Shown: positions 1 to 11,305 of the stretch, piece by piece
How positions within the stretch are numbered: position 1 is the stretch's first letter
How the letters are laid out: every line of letters starts with the position of its first letter
Assembly (NCBI GenBank): GCA_958298945.1
Contig: OY282605.1
Span: 7,835,811 to 7,899,810, forward strand
Direction: 5' to 3'
DNA from: Atherix ibis
Lineage: Eukaryota; Arthropoda; Insecta; Diptera; Athericidae
DNA length: 64,000 bases
Position numbers and translations under genes: made by a program
Notes under the pieces: model-generated
Databases searched by the model: none
What the model saw: only the letters and a program-made list of their open reading frames with translations
What the model was told of the DNA's origin: nothing

Positions 1-762
1 AATTGGCCCAATTTTTGGTCTCTTCGCAAGATCGAAAGTGCTGCTCAGCCAGGCCACGCGTCATCGATCGGAAGAGGAAGTAGCCGGAACACCAACGTGT
101 GGAGAATACGGCAGGTGTGCTAGGACGTCCCATTTCAGTATTTCCAAGTAAGTTTTAACCATCTCCGCAACATGTGGCCAAGCGTTGTCGTGCTGCAAAA
201 TCTCTTTATCGTCTCTTTGCTTGTATTGTGGCCGTTTTTCCTTCAATGCTCGGATCAAACGCATCACTTGTGTTCGGTAGCGAGCTCCTGCGATGGTTTC
301 ATTCGGTTGCAACAGCTCATAATATACCACGCCGAGTTTGTCCAACCAAATACAATACATAGCATGGCTTGGTCGTCAATATTGATGCATAGTCCCCACA
401 ATTTTCTTCGCTCTGGATTATTGTGATGGACCACAATACGATGCAGAAAACCCTTACTTTTTTGCTGTTGCAACCCAATGGGAAATGGTTTGTTGAGTCA
501 CGTCCAATAAATCTGCACGTTCTTGTTGCATTTGACAACTTCATTTAATAATGCCTCCAATTCTGCGTCTTCAACCTTTTTCACCGATCCGGCACGCTCC
601 TTAACTTCTACGTCGAAATCACCACTTTTGTAGCGTTGGAAACATTTTCGATTTTTTCGAATTGAAGGGGTAAAAAGCAAAACTTTTTACGCACAAAAAA
701 AATATATAACGCCGATAAAAAGTCACAAATTGTTGACAGATGCCTAAGCTTACGACAATTTA
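1..762 (-). mobile_element. Mariner transposon remnant, cut by window edge, dead transposase
   Basis: Minus-strand reading gives recognisable pieces of a DD34D mariner transposase in shifting frames. An N-terminal helix-turn-helix remnant lies at 498-680 (RYKSGDFDV, then KKVEDAELEALL). A middle part lies at about 320-470 (FLHRIV, NNPERRKLWG). The catalytic core lies at 61-360 (GVVYYELLQPNETI, LQHDNAWPH, LPYSP), and a C-terminal part (MTRGLAEQHF) runs to the left edge in another frame. The second catalytic Asp (HDNA) is present. The usual TGDEKW block with the first Asp is missing between FLHRIV and HHNNP, and the third Asp position reads Gly (SGYFLF). The HTH region is also shortened. These changes make it a fossil. 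The right (5') terminal repeat was not resolved; the end near 762 is a guess. Confidence 0.85.
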
Positions 763-2829
763 CTGGTGGCGTCAGCTATTCGAAAACGGCCGATTTCCCA
801 TTTTTACTTCCAATAATTTAACGTTTTTTTTTATAAGAAATAATAATTAATAATTTTTAGAAATATCCCAGAAAAGTTTTGTATAAAAAAAACAAAAACA
901 AGAGTTTTGGTAAAAACAACCAAGAGTTTTTACCAACGCTCTTTGAAACTTATTGGAAAAAGTCAATAAAACTTCTTTTTTATTTTTTTTGCAAAAAAAA
1001 TAAATAGTGTATTTTCTACCAAGTTAAAATTAATTATTCTTAAAAAAAATGGACAAAATAATCATAAATAGTTAGAAACAACCTAAATGTGAAGAAGAAG
1101 AAGAAGACAACGAAAACTTTTCAATAATAAAGAAGAAGACAAAGAAAAAACACAATTTTTTTTCAAATTCAATCAAAAATTAATTCAAAATTTTTAGAAA
1201 TTATTCAATACAATTGGCAGAATTTTTTTACTTTATATTAATTCCGTTTATATATGTACATGGAAACATATTTGGTTCTATATTATAGCCGTGTACTATT
1301 TAAAAATACATACGATAAATAATAAATTCATTTTTTTTTCTTCGTTAACGTCACATTATAAAAGTTCGTGGTGAAAACTTATGATTTTATCTTAACTTCA
1401 GGTTAAGTAAATGTGAAAAGATGATGGGTGGGTGGATGGATGGAGGAGGCCAGCAAACACAACCACATTAATAGGAATTGAACAAATACTATCGCAACAT
1501 AATAGAACAGAATTTATGAAACAACAATAAGCTTTGAGAGATTGGAAAAAGTTTCCATTCTTCGTTGTGCAAATAATAATCTTTTCAAAACAAAAAAAAA
1601 AACAAAAATGAGAAGAAGAAGAACAGTCCGCCATATTGCCGATTGGACAAATTTGCGTATGCATGTGGCTTGTGCGTTTGTGTGCATGTACACGTTTCCT
1701 GAATGATGTTATCAACAGTTCATAAACTCCCGCGCATTCACGTTATCTGATATTTTGCATGACATTAAAATTTACGTATGTGTAACCATAAGAACATGAT
1801 TCATTTGTGTGTGAGTATCTCTGTATAAACTCTTGTGGTGATCATGAATAAATATTCGCATGGCTTGAGAAGAGCTTTGACGTTATCTCAGGCTTTTGTT
1901 CTTTTCATCTTTTCTCTCTTTTCAATTTTTTTCTCATTTATAAGCTTATATATCAAATGATTCACATACTTTCAACCACAAATAAAAAAAAACTTTAATT
2001 TGTGGTCATAATACTGAATATTACAACACTATTAAAACACAGTCCAGCTTGTTTATTCTTAAATAAGTTCTGATGAATAAATCATCAGCGTCCATAGTGC
2101 ATGTGTAAAGGTAAATGTTGCCATTTAACATGGTTGGTTGCTGTCGGTCACCGCCATTATTATTTATTTGAAGTCAATTTTCACTGAAATCTGTTTAATC
2201 TTTATGCTAAATCTGAACTCATGATAATTCATGATAACAACAACTGGAATTTGTCATCAACAAACTAAATATAATATATTTTAATATTAAACGATTTATT
2301 TTCATCCAGAAAAAAAGAGGTTGAACACTAATTCGAAATGTCGTACGTTTGAGTGTGAATGGACGGCCTATGGCCTTACGAGCATGCTCTCTCTCATACG
2401 ATTGTGTGTATGCTTATGTGAATCGTTTACTCTTCATGCTGAAGAAGAAAATAAACTAAAGCCGCACTTACATGGATAAAATAAAGCAGTTGAAAATGTT
2501 GGATTGTAAAATCAATTCTAATAGTGTACATTTTTTATTATAGCAGCAACTATAGTAGTTAGAAATTATTAAAAATTATTAAAAAAATTGTAAAGTTAAA
2601 ATCTGAACACAATCAATTAAATTTTCATTGCCATATTTTAAATCTTTTTTTTATCTGCAACTACACTTGTATTATTGTGACACGTAGATTAAGAGAACAA
2701 ATTAGTATTATTCTGCAGCATAAAGTGAGAATAAACACCCATTGGCGTTTCTCCAACTAACGAAAGTTAGATTCCTCTAGAAAATCTCTACGCCATTGTC
2801 TTTTAAGTCTCCGATGACTGTTTTCGGGG
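763..2829. other. A/T-rich non-coding DNA
   Basis: No supported gene. The stretch holds A/T homopolymers, a short GAA run near 1092-1108 and a GGTGGATGGATGG simple repeat near 1427-1447. The reading frame at 1398-1715 on the minus strand has no recognisable domain. Confidence 0.7.
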
Positions 2830-3215
2830 AGGAGTCAGTACAGGACAATTCTGTCACAAGTGGATTGTGATGATAAGTAAAGACATTACTTTGACACTTT
2901 GTCAAAGAAAACCTATTCCTTTATACTTTAATAGCAACATGATTCCACAATATGATAAAGTACGTTATTGGAGACTTTACCTGAACAAGAGATTAACATG
3001 GAACCCTCATACTAGACTAAAAAAACTTGAAGACACTAGACTTTACCTACAACTTCTTAGACTACTGGACAAACGCTCGAAACTAACAATCAAAAGTAAA
3101 CCAATTTGGACTTATGGAATTGAACTTTGGGGTTCATCGAAACGTTCCAAATCACGTCGTGTCCATGCCTTACAATCCAAGAACATCCGTAAAATTATTG
3201 ATGCTATGTCAGGAT
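2830..3215 (+). mobile_element. Jockey-like non-LTR retrotransposon fragment, RT C-terminal part
   Basis: The open frame 2867-3271 carries the stretch that follows the reverse transcriptase catalytic core in Jockey-clade elements: IPQYDKVRYWRLYLNKRLTW, then LLDKRSKLTIKSK, PIWTYGIELWGS and HALQSKNIRKI. Known family members read LGLxLDxRLTW and RPIWTYGIxLWG here, so the match is clear despite substitutions and a deletion before PIWTYG. The frame turns into unrelated codons at about 3210, where an oppositely oriented piece of the same type of element begins. Only about 115 codons survive, so this is a dead 5'- and 3'-truncated fragment. Confidence 0.85.
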
Positions 3216-3535
3216 TTGTATGGGTCGCAAGTGTGGCCGTATTAGGATCAGATGGAATGTCATGGGTATAAATACCGTATAAAATGGGACCAAGGATACT
3301 ACCTTGTGGGACTCCGTCTAGAATAGGATATTTATCCGAGGATTCTGAGTTAGGAGAGATATGAATTTATGATAAGGTAGTATGTTCAAGGAAGAAAGCT
3401 CTTGAGTTTCCAGAGTAGTCCAGGATGCCACACACGATCAACAGCTTGAGAGATATGTAAAAATACTCAAGAGAGGAAGCAATATGATCAACAATGCGAT
3501 GGCATTTCTGGATTGAGGAGTGTTCAGATTGATGA
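3216..3535 (-). mobile_element. Jockey-like RT core fragment, inverted relative to neighbour
   Basis: Read on the minus strand, this stretch gives, in two frames, HRIVDHIASSLE, then AVDRVWHPGLLWKLKSF, and finally DGVPQGSILGPILY and TATLATHT. These correspond to the palm of a Jockey-clade reverse transcriptase: the FDRVWHPGLL helix, the GVPQGSILGP motif and the run-up to the FADD motif, which is broken here. It has frameshifts and stops, so it is dead. In an intact element this part lies upstream of the piece at 2830-3215. Here the two pieces meet tail to tail with opposite polarity at about 3210-3218. Confidence 0.8.
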
Positions 3536-3999
3536 TCAGGAATAATTATTTCATTAACTACGACTGGATAGAGTCGTTTTAATAGGAGTAATTAATTTAT
3601 TTAAAATATATTTGTTGAATCGTTAGCATATAAATTTATAGCATCTTAATTACTATGCAAATATGAGATATATTTGTGCAATTTTTGAATGAAAATATTT
3701 AATTATTTGATTTAAAAGTTTAACAGAATATTTCAAATACTTTCATCTAATAATCAATATACGGAAAACCGTATAAGCCATTATATGTAATTTCATTATT
3801 CAATTAAAAGGAACTAAATTGAAGACACTGATATCTTGCAGAGAAGATATTCTTTTCTATCTTGCACGATTGCTACTAGATGGCATTATACTAGTAATGA
3901 GCTTTTAGCACTTTGACTATCAGATACTTATTTCTTCAATATATAAACTATTTATTTTTAACACAGATATTTATTTCGTTTTTAATTTTTATAAAATAA

Positions 4000-4038
4000 A
4001 TGGCATTGCTGGATTATGGAGTGTTCAGATCGGAACGG
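4000..4038 (-). mobile_element. Tiny Jockey RT fragment, repeat of 3499-3533
   Basis: The minus strand reads FRSEHSIIQQCH, a motif of Jockey-type RTs. The plus strand nearly repeats 3499-3533 (ATGGCATT-CTGGATT, GGAGTGTTCAGAT). About 500 bases separate the two copies. It may be a separate remnant, or the two may flank a later insertion. Confidence 0.55.
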
Positions 4039-6108
4039 ACTGGTTAGATTTATTTGGTTTTGAAATTATTTTAATCACAGAAAATTTCCAGAATTTTAAA
4101 AACTAAATACCATTTTAAAGTTTATTGCTAATATTTCCAAAATTTTATTCAAAAATTTCATTTAAAAAATTTATTTAAAAAAAATAAAAAGTTAAAGATA
4201 GAAAAAAAAAAAACTTTTTGTTCAAAAAATACAATAAAAAAATTATTGCAAAATATTACAAAAAAAAAAAATATTACCTCTAAAAATTGATTAGTTCATT
4301 TTTGCACAATTTTTACATGACAATCGAAAATTTTACATAAAAATCTACAAATTGCATAATCCGGTGGATGGATGCCTTGGAAATTTGTTTTGATTTCTTC
4401 TTCTAGGAAAATGTTAAGCTCAACCGTAAACGTAATCGTACAAAAACCAGCACGGATACAGTCGTATTCAAAAGTGAATATATAAAATTACCGTAAAAAA
4501 AAGGGAAAGCTAACAAGTGTAAATTGCAGCAGGGAGAGTTCAAATTGATTGAAAAAAAAGGGGCTAACGGAAGTGAGCGGTACCAAACTGCATAACACGG
4601 TTAAGTGAAGTATGCTAACGCAACAGATCGCATGCTATACGGCAAATGTGTATGGGGGGTTTAGTTAGGTAAAATTGAAAAGGGGCAACTGGTGGTGTTC
4701 AACTTCTCACTTCATCGGTTTATCTGCACTTGTTTCATCACACCTCGCATACCAACATCAATAACAAATAATAATGTTAGCCGAACGGAATTACTATATC
4801 CTCCTACCCATCCATAACCCCCACAACCCCCTCTTAAATAAAACAACTAAGCTTCAAGATACATCGACAATGGGGGAGTCATTAGAAAAGAGCACGGCAA
4901 CTTCTTTTTCAAAATGATGGCGCAATAATCCAATTTGTTTATTTGCTGAGACGACCTTAACGTATTCGTACGTAACTGGATAATAAACGATGAAGAAGAA
5001 GAAATATTGAAACACAAACAACAATTGAGTGGTTTAGTACAGTGGTGGAGTAAATTAAATGAACGAACGATGACATCAATAGAAGAAATAAGGACAGAAT
5101 TTGTATTAAATAGTTGGTGCTAGTGATTGTGATAGTTGTTAAAGTATTAACACTTATTATTGGTCATTATTGAAGCGTGGAACTGGGTAAAACTCTTCTT
5201 CTTTTATAATCAACCCTTTTAGAGATTTTTATTATCGATAAACAATGTAGGTAAATAAGTGGATTTAATAAAACCAAAGACAGCTTTTAGCAGAATGTCA
5301 AAAGTACTTAATAAATTTCCTACCCTTCTTACCCCATCGCATTCCTGACACTTTTTAAGAAAAATCGCCTGTTATTTGTTCTCATTCCTCTTTTATGTCT
5401 ATTTTATTTGCTGATTTTAGTTTATTTTCATTTTAAAAGTCTAGAAAACCGTGTGTTTATGCATGGTCAAATATAAAGAAAGAAAAAAAATACCAAGTTT
5501 CAATAATCCTTAACGTAATGGCCCAGAAAATTATTTCAATTAGGGTTAAGAGTTATAATTGGAAGACAATATAACTCCCGAAAGCAGAAAGAGGGTTTTT
5601 GTTTTTTATTTCTATAAACAATCGACATATTGCTCTATCACAACTCAATAGAAGCAATTATTTTATTGGCTTTAATTGTTGTCCCATTATTATTATCGGA
5701 TATATTTTCTATTCGGTCAACATCATTAATTAAGGGTATGGAACTTAATTATATTATAACAAATTGGCCAATTTATCATTAAAATGTCTTCTCTATCGAA
5801 CTCACCCACACCAACCCTTTTACCATTCTTCTTCCATCGTCCATTCATCAACAGTCTAATTCGGAACTAGTCTGACGATACCACCCTTTTCCATTGGCTT
5901 CTATTAATCAAACTGTTTTTATGTCTTGTCATTTATTTTATGCCATTTTCGAAAAATAAAAAAAATATATTTTCTGCCCAATTGGGCAACATACGCAATT
6001 CGATTTAATTAATTATGACAAAAAAATAAAGGAATTTATTTATTTTTTTCGTAAAAAAGGAAGCATAGAAAAGATTCCGGACAAACTAAAAAGCTTTGCT
6101 ATAATTTA
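4039..6108. other. A/T-rich non-coding DNA
   Basis: No gene is supported. Base composition is somewhat more mixed at 4500-5100, but no domain, splice-bounded frame or RNA gene was recognised. Confidence 0.65.
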
Positions 6109-7382
6109 CCAGGTGTATAAGCTTAAATCCGCTTTTTGGTCATAGATGGTGTGAGTGAGCATATTAAGCTACCATGACGGGCATGCCATACTTTTTTTTT
6201 ATGACTTTGACATTTGTCAACATTATTCAGTGCACATTGACAGCAATTTCGTACAATAACATACATTTTTCCTTAGGTAATCATGTCTAGTTTTGTGCCA
6301 GAAAAAGAGCATATGCAGGAAGCTCTGCTTTTCTGCTTCAATTTGAAGAAATCGGCTGCCGAATCGCATCGAATGCTTATGGAGGTCTATGGTGACAGTG
6401 CTTTATCGGAAACAACGTGCCGAGATTGGTTTCGTCGGTTCAAAGACGGCAATTTTGACTTGTGGGACAAGAAACGTAAAAATCGGCCTAGGAAGGTTGA
6501 GGACCATCAATTGCAGGCTCTTTTGGAAGAAGACGATACACAATCGCAAAAAATGCTCGCGGAGCAATTGGGTGTTACTCAACCAGCCATTTCCATGCGT
6601 CTGCGTGCCATGGGGAAGATTGAAGAGATCGGAAAATGGGTTCCGCATGAATTGAACGATAGGCAGATGGAGCGACGCCAAAACACATGCGAAATCTTGC
6701 TCGCCAGATAAAAAAGAAAGTCGTTTCTGCATCGGATTGTGACAGGCGATGAAAAGTGGATATATGGTATTTCGGGAATCTTCAACGTAATAAATCGTGG
6801 GTTGATCCCGACCAACCATCAACATCTTCCCCAAAACCAAATCGCTTCGGACGGAAGACGATGCTGTGCGTTTGGTGGGATCAGCAGGGTATCGTCTACT
6901 ATGAGATGTTGAAACCTGGTGAAACTGTCAATGCCCACCGCTATCACCAACAACTGATCAAATTGCACCAAACTTTGCATGAAAAAAGGACGGATTAATC
7001 AACAAAGACATGACAAGCTGATTTTCCTCCACAACAATGCCAAAAATGTCCCGAAACTACTTGAAAACACTCAACTGGAAGGTACTACCCTATCCCGCTT
7101 ATTCAGCAGTCCTGAGCCCTTCCGACTACCACCTGTTTTCGTCGATGGGTCACGCGCTCGCTGAGCAGCACTTCGATTCTTACGGTCCGAAAATGGCTTG
7201 ATGGGTGGTTTGCCTCGAAAGAGAAGGAATTTTTTTTGGCGTTGTATGCACAAATTACCCGAGAGATGGGAAAAATGTGTAGCTAGCGAGGGCAACTACT
7301 TTGACCAAATTTGTTTCTGCTTTCTATAAAAAAAAAGTGTTATTTTTACTAAAAAACAGCGGATTTAAGCTTATACACCTAT
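6109..7382 (+). mobile_element. Near full-length mariner, mauritiana subfamily
   Basis: The left terminal repeat begins CCAGGTGTATAAGCTTAAAT at 6109 and the right end, ending near 7380-7382, carries its inverse (ATTTAAGCTTATACACCT). About 28 terminal bases match with few differences. A TA precedes the left end; the matching right TA is blurred (ATTTA). The CCAGGTGTA ends and the protein signatures WVPHELN and LCVWWDQ fit the mauritiana subfamily (Mos1-like). At about 1274 bp the element is normal length for mariner, so it inserted whole and then decayed by point mutation. Confidence 0.92.
6283..7329 (+). pseudogene. Mariner transposase pseudogene (DD34D)
   Basis: ATG at 6283 opens the N-terminal DNA-binding part: paired helix-turn-helix segments with ETTCRDWFRRFKDGNFD and VTQPAISMRLRAMGKI, then WVPHELNDRQMERR. 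A nonsense codon at 6709-6711 ends the first frame just before KRKSFLHRIVTGDEKW, which holds the first catalytic Asp. A frameshift at about 6760-6790 follows, then WVDPDQPSTSS, LCVWWDQQGIVYYEMLKPGE and the second-Asp motif, which reads HNNA instead of HDNA near 7035. Another shift precedes SPSDYHLFSSMGHALAEQHF with the third Asp, and the frame closes with PERWEKCVASEG and a stop at 7327-7329. The overall span of 1047 nt matches a usual ~345-aa transposase. Stops, shifts and the Asp-to-Asn change each inactivate it. Confidence 0.92.
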
Positions 7383-10300
7383 TTATAATTAATATTATTT
7401 ATTTAAAATAAAAACCTAATAAAAATTCGAAAATTTGTCAAAATGTTTACTATTATTTGCTCCCATAAAACTAAATCGTATGATTCAGGTTTGATAAATT
7501 AGAAAAATACTAAATTTTTTTTTAAATTTATTTTTAGTACAACAACAAAATCAATAAATTCTTTAAAGGAAGTTTTGTAAATTTAGTTAAAAATACACAC
7601 ACACACACACAAAAAACAACACTAAAACTAAAATCAGTGTTTTCGGTTACGTTAATACAATATGGAAAATTTCCTCCATCAATTTTTTCGACCTTCAGCC
7701 TCCACGTATTCAATTAAAAATGTTATTGACCCAAAAAAAACAAGAGACATAACCTAACTCTACATACTGGAAGATCAGCTAAAGTGGACTAAACTTAAAA
7801 GCTTAAGTAACGATGATTTGGGGAGAAGCTTTTTTTTAAAAAGTCTCAAAATTATTACCCAAAGAAAACGTATCCATTTATGCAACAAAAACTTTAGTAA
7901 ATAAAAAAAAACCAAAAAATAAATTAAATAAATTGAAACGATTCAATTGAATCTAACCTTCAACAAGATCAATTGTGACGTACCCTGAGTTACTGAGTTT
8001 TCTTATTGCCCCTTTAACTCTACAGCCCCCCCCCACCCCTTCCATTAAACAATCAAATCAATTACAAAAAGATAAAAGTTTCGAAAATCCATCGTCTTTT
8101 CTACTTATTTTAAATAAATAAAAATATTTGCACACAAAAAAATAAAAAATAAAAACATTTCGTTTGGCAGTTTTTTTTTCCTCAATAATAAATTTTTTTA
8201 TCATAGTATAAATTACAGTTTACTAATCATGAAAAAAAGAAAATTGAGAAAAAAAATGAACAAAATCGAACAAACAAAAACTTCACTTCCGGTCAATTAG
8301 AATCGATCATTGTCACTACGATGATTTGTTCACAACGATCAGATTAGGTAAACTAGGAGAATTTTTTTTAAATTTCTATTTTTTAAAAATACGAGAAACT
8401 TCCTGCATTAATAAGTAATGAATGCATAAGTAAAAATAGTTTTAAATAAAAAAAAAATCTAGATGAAATAAGTAATGTTAATTGTGATTGGAAATCTAAA
8501 AAAAAAGATGGAAAACTTTACGATCACATTTTATATTCGAATAAATAAGATGGTCCGAGGACAACCAGTTAATTATCGTCAGCAATGCAACTTAATCTGT
8601 TGACTAAAGGAATTTTTAATTGCAAAGTACAACAACGAGTACGATTCCGTGAAAAAAATTACATTTTTTCCCTAATTACTTAAAGTAGATTTTTATTTAA
8701 AAAAGGAAAAGAAAAAATCAACTAGGAAACTAAGGGAAGATTGATAAATAGAGCAGAACTGGATTATTGCAATTTTTATAATAATTGCACTAATAATAAT
8801 AATAATAATAAAATTATTAAATTTGATTTTGAAAAAAAAAAACAATTTTAAACGAAAACCTTCCATTTTTATTAAAAAGTTCAAGTTTTTCCGGTAAAAA
8901 GACGGCATTTTATTTGTTTAAAACCCTACAAATGTTTGAAGAATACGAAAACTGGTCAGCAAATCAATTGAAAATGTGCCCACTGAAACGGAGCGTATTT
9001 TAATTGGCGCAATTTATAATTAATAGCCGATAACGTATGACATCATTTGGATTAATCGAGTCATCGACAAAGGAGATAAAATGCGATCAACAAAATCAAG
9101 AAAATTGTTTTTTTCTTGATTTAAAAAAAAAAGCCAAAGAAAAATATATTTTTGTTTATTAAAAATAAGAAAAAATTTGTTTTTTAATATTTAAAAAAAA
9201 AAAAAGTAAAAAGAAAATTTACAAAAAAAATGAAAAATATTAAAAATAATTTGAGGAAAACGTCAAGTTTTCTTAAATGTTAAAAATTGTTTCTTTGATG
9301 ATTATTTTAAATAGAAAAAAATATTTTCAAAAGAAAAACAAGAAAGCTAATGATTTTAAATTTTAATAACCAAAAAAGAAAATTACCGGACAAGACAGAA
9401 AATATTTGGGGCAAAATCAGGGCACAGAGAAATTATTTTTTTAAAAAAAAAGTAACTCACATTAGGAAAAAAAGGGGTTAAAATGGGATCAACAATAAAA
9501 TTAGGGTTAATTAAGAACGGATATAGAAAAATTTGCAAATTCCGTTACCAGTTGACCACCCATAATCGGAGTTTCCCCGTAACACATAATAATAATAAAA
9601 AAAAATGGAACGTACACAGTTCGATAAGTTCGTATTTAATATTTATTTTTGTAAGTGTAGCAATAAAAAGAGAAAAAAAAAATATTTGCTGCAATTTTCG
9701 AAAAAAAGGGTGGTTATACAAAAAAAAGCACTGTTGCCATAATATTTGCTTAAATTCTTTCTCTTCCGACAAATGATATTCAAGATAATTTTTCAAAGAA
9801 TTAGAAAAATGAAAATTTATTATAATTTCTTCTAAGAAAAGACATAAAAAAATGTAGACATTTAAAAGAAAACTAACTAACTAAATAAATTAGAATGAAA
9901 ATTAATTTACTATATTTAAGGTTATGTGTTCTTTAATTAGAATAGGCAAAAATAATATGACCACGACTGACTTACTGACTGACTGACTGACTGGGTGGGT
10001 GGGGCATTGTTTAGTTGGTCTTTTGTAAAACGATAAATTTACAAAGAAATTACGATAATTGTTGTCTTTTGCAAAATTCAATTGGATAAAGTAGCAGTTT
10101 TGTGATGGAAATAGAAAATTTATTACATTCTACGAGTATACCTTATTTTTCATCATTTTTCTAAAGAGATGGGGGAGGAAGAGGGAGTGTGGTTGACAAA
10201 TGTGTTATTTTCCTGTGTACAGAAGAGGTGGATCTGCTGCAATGGAATTTTTCTGTGTTTGGATTATGTTGTTGTTAATCAAACGCCAGCCAGCTATTGT

Positions 10301-10427
10301 TGATGGTATTTTTTAATGGAGATTATTACAAATGATAATAATAAATATAACCAAAAAAAAGAATAATGCAAAAAAAAATCGTTTTCTTCCTAAATACGAA
10401 AGAGAAAAGGTTTGAAAATCACTAATA
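7383..10427. other. A/T-rich non-coding DNA with simple repeats
   Basis: No gene is supported. An (AC)n run lies at 7594-7610, a (TAA)n run at 8791-8811 and an ACTG tandem repeat at 9965-9993 followed by GGGTGGGTGG. The frames at 8693-8908 and 9483-9796 are Phe/Ile/Lys-rich translations of low-complexity DNA. Confidence 0.65.
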
Positions 10428-11305
10428 CGAGGTATGTTCAAAAAGTATCGCGAATTTTGTGTTTTTTCAAAAATTATTTGTCCCCTTCAAAGTAATCTCC
10501 ACCAGATATTATACACTTGTGCCAACGTTTTTTCCAATCCTCAAATCACTTGAAAAAATCATTTTTTGTGATCTTGTGCAGCTCCTCCATGGATGGCCGT
10601 CGTTATCTCCTCAATCGTAGCGTCGTCCTGTCACATGGGGCCAGATCTGGGGAATACGGTGACTACGGCATTGTTAGTGTGTTGTTTTTGGCAAAAATTC
10701 TCGCACAAGCAACGATGTGTGAGCAGGGGCGTTATAATGGTGCAAAAGCCCATTTTTGTTCTTCCACAAATCCGGGCGTTTCTAGCGGATTGCTTCAAGC
10801 AACTTGCGCTTAACTTGCATATAATATTCCTTATTGACCGTTCTACCCTGTGGTAAGAACTCATGATGTACCGCGCCCCTGCAATCGAAGAAAACTGTAA
10901 ACAAAACCTTTACATTCGACCGAACTTGGCGCGCTTTTTTCGGTCTTGGCTCGTGCGGCAGCTTTTATTGGGATGATTGAGCTTTGGTTTCCACGTCATA
11001 ACCATAAATCCATGATTCGTCACCAGTTACGACCCTCTGGAGCAAATTTGGGTCGTCGCGGACAGAGTCCAACAGTTCCTGTAAATGTGATGCTGCTTTT
11101 GGACGAAATTGAGCAAAAATCGAAGACGAACCAAAACACGTGCAACCAAAGCAGCTGTCAAAAATTAACTGAACATTCAAAATGGCCGAACTTGTCGGCG
11201 CAAGTGAGAGACATGGGTACCAACATAACGCCACCAAAAGTCGAAAATCGAATATACGTAACCCGCGGAAATTAAAAATTCGCGATACTTTTTGAACAGA
11301 CCTCG
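10428..11305 (-). mobile_element. Internally deleted mariner with matching ends and TA duplication
   Basis: The left end (from 10428) reads CGAGGTATGTTCAAAAAG and the right end is its inverse (CTTTTTGAACAGACCTCG, to 11305). Roughly 30 terminal bases match with one difference, and TA lies directly outside both ends. On the minus strand the body encodes decayed pieces of one transposase: RDDPNLLQRVVTGDESWIYG (first Asp), RQVRSNVKVLFTVFFDCRGA, HHEFLPQGRTVNKEYY and RPDLWKNKNGLL. The second-Asp motif reads HHYNAPAHT, so Asp became Tyr. After LAPCDR a stretch is lost before FEDWKKRWHKCIISGGDYF. The whole N-terminal domain is also gone. At 878 bp the element is about 400 bp short of full length. Confidence 0.9.

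Noticed and set aside
6403..6840. 145-residue minus-strand frame across the mariner
   Set aside because: Antisense shadow of the transposase pseudogene.
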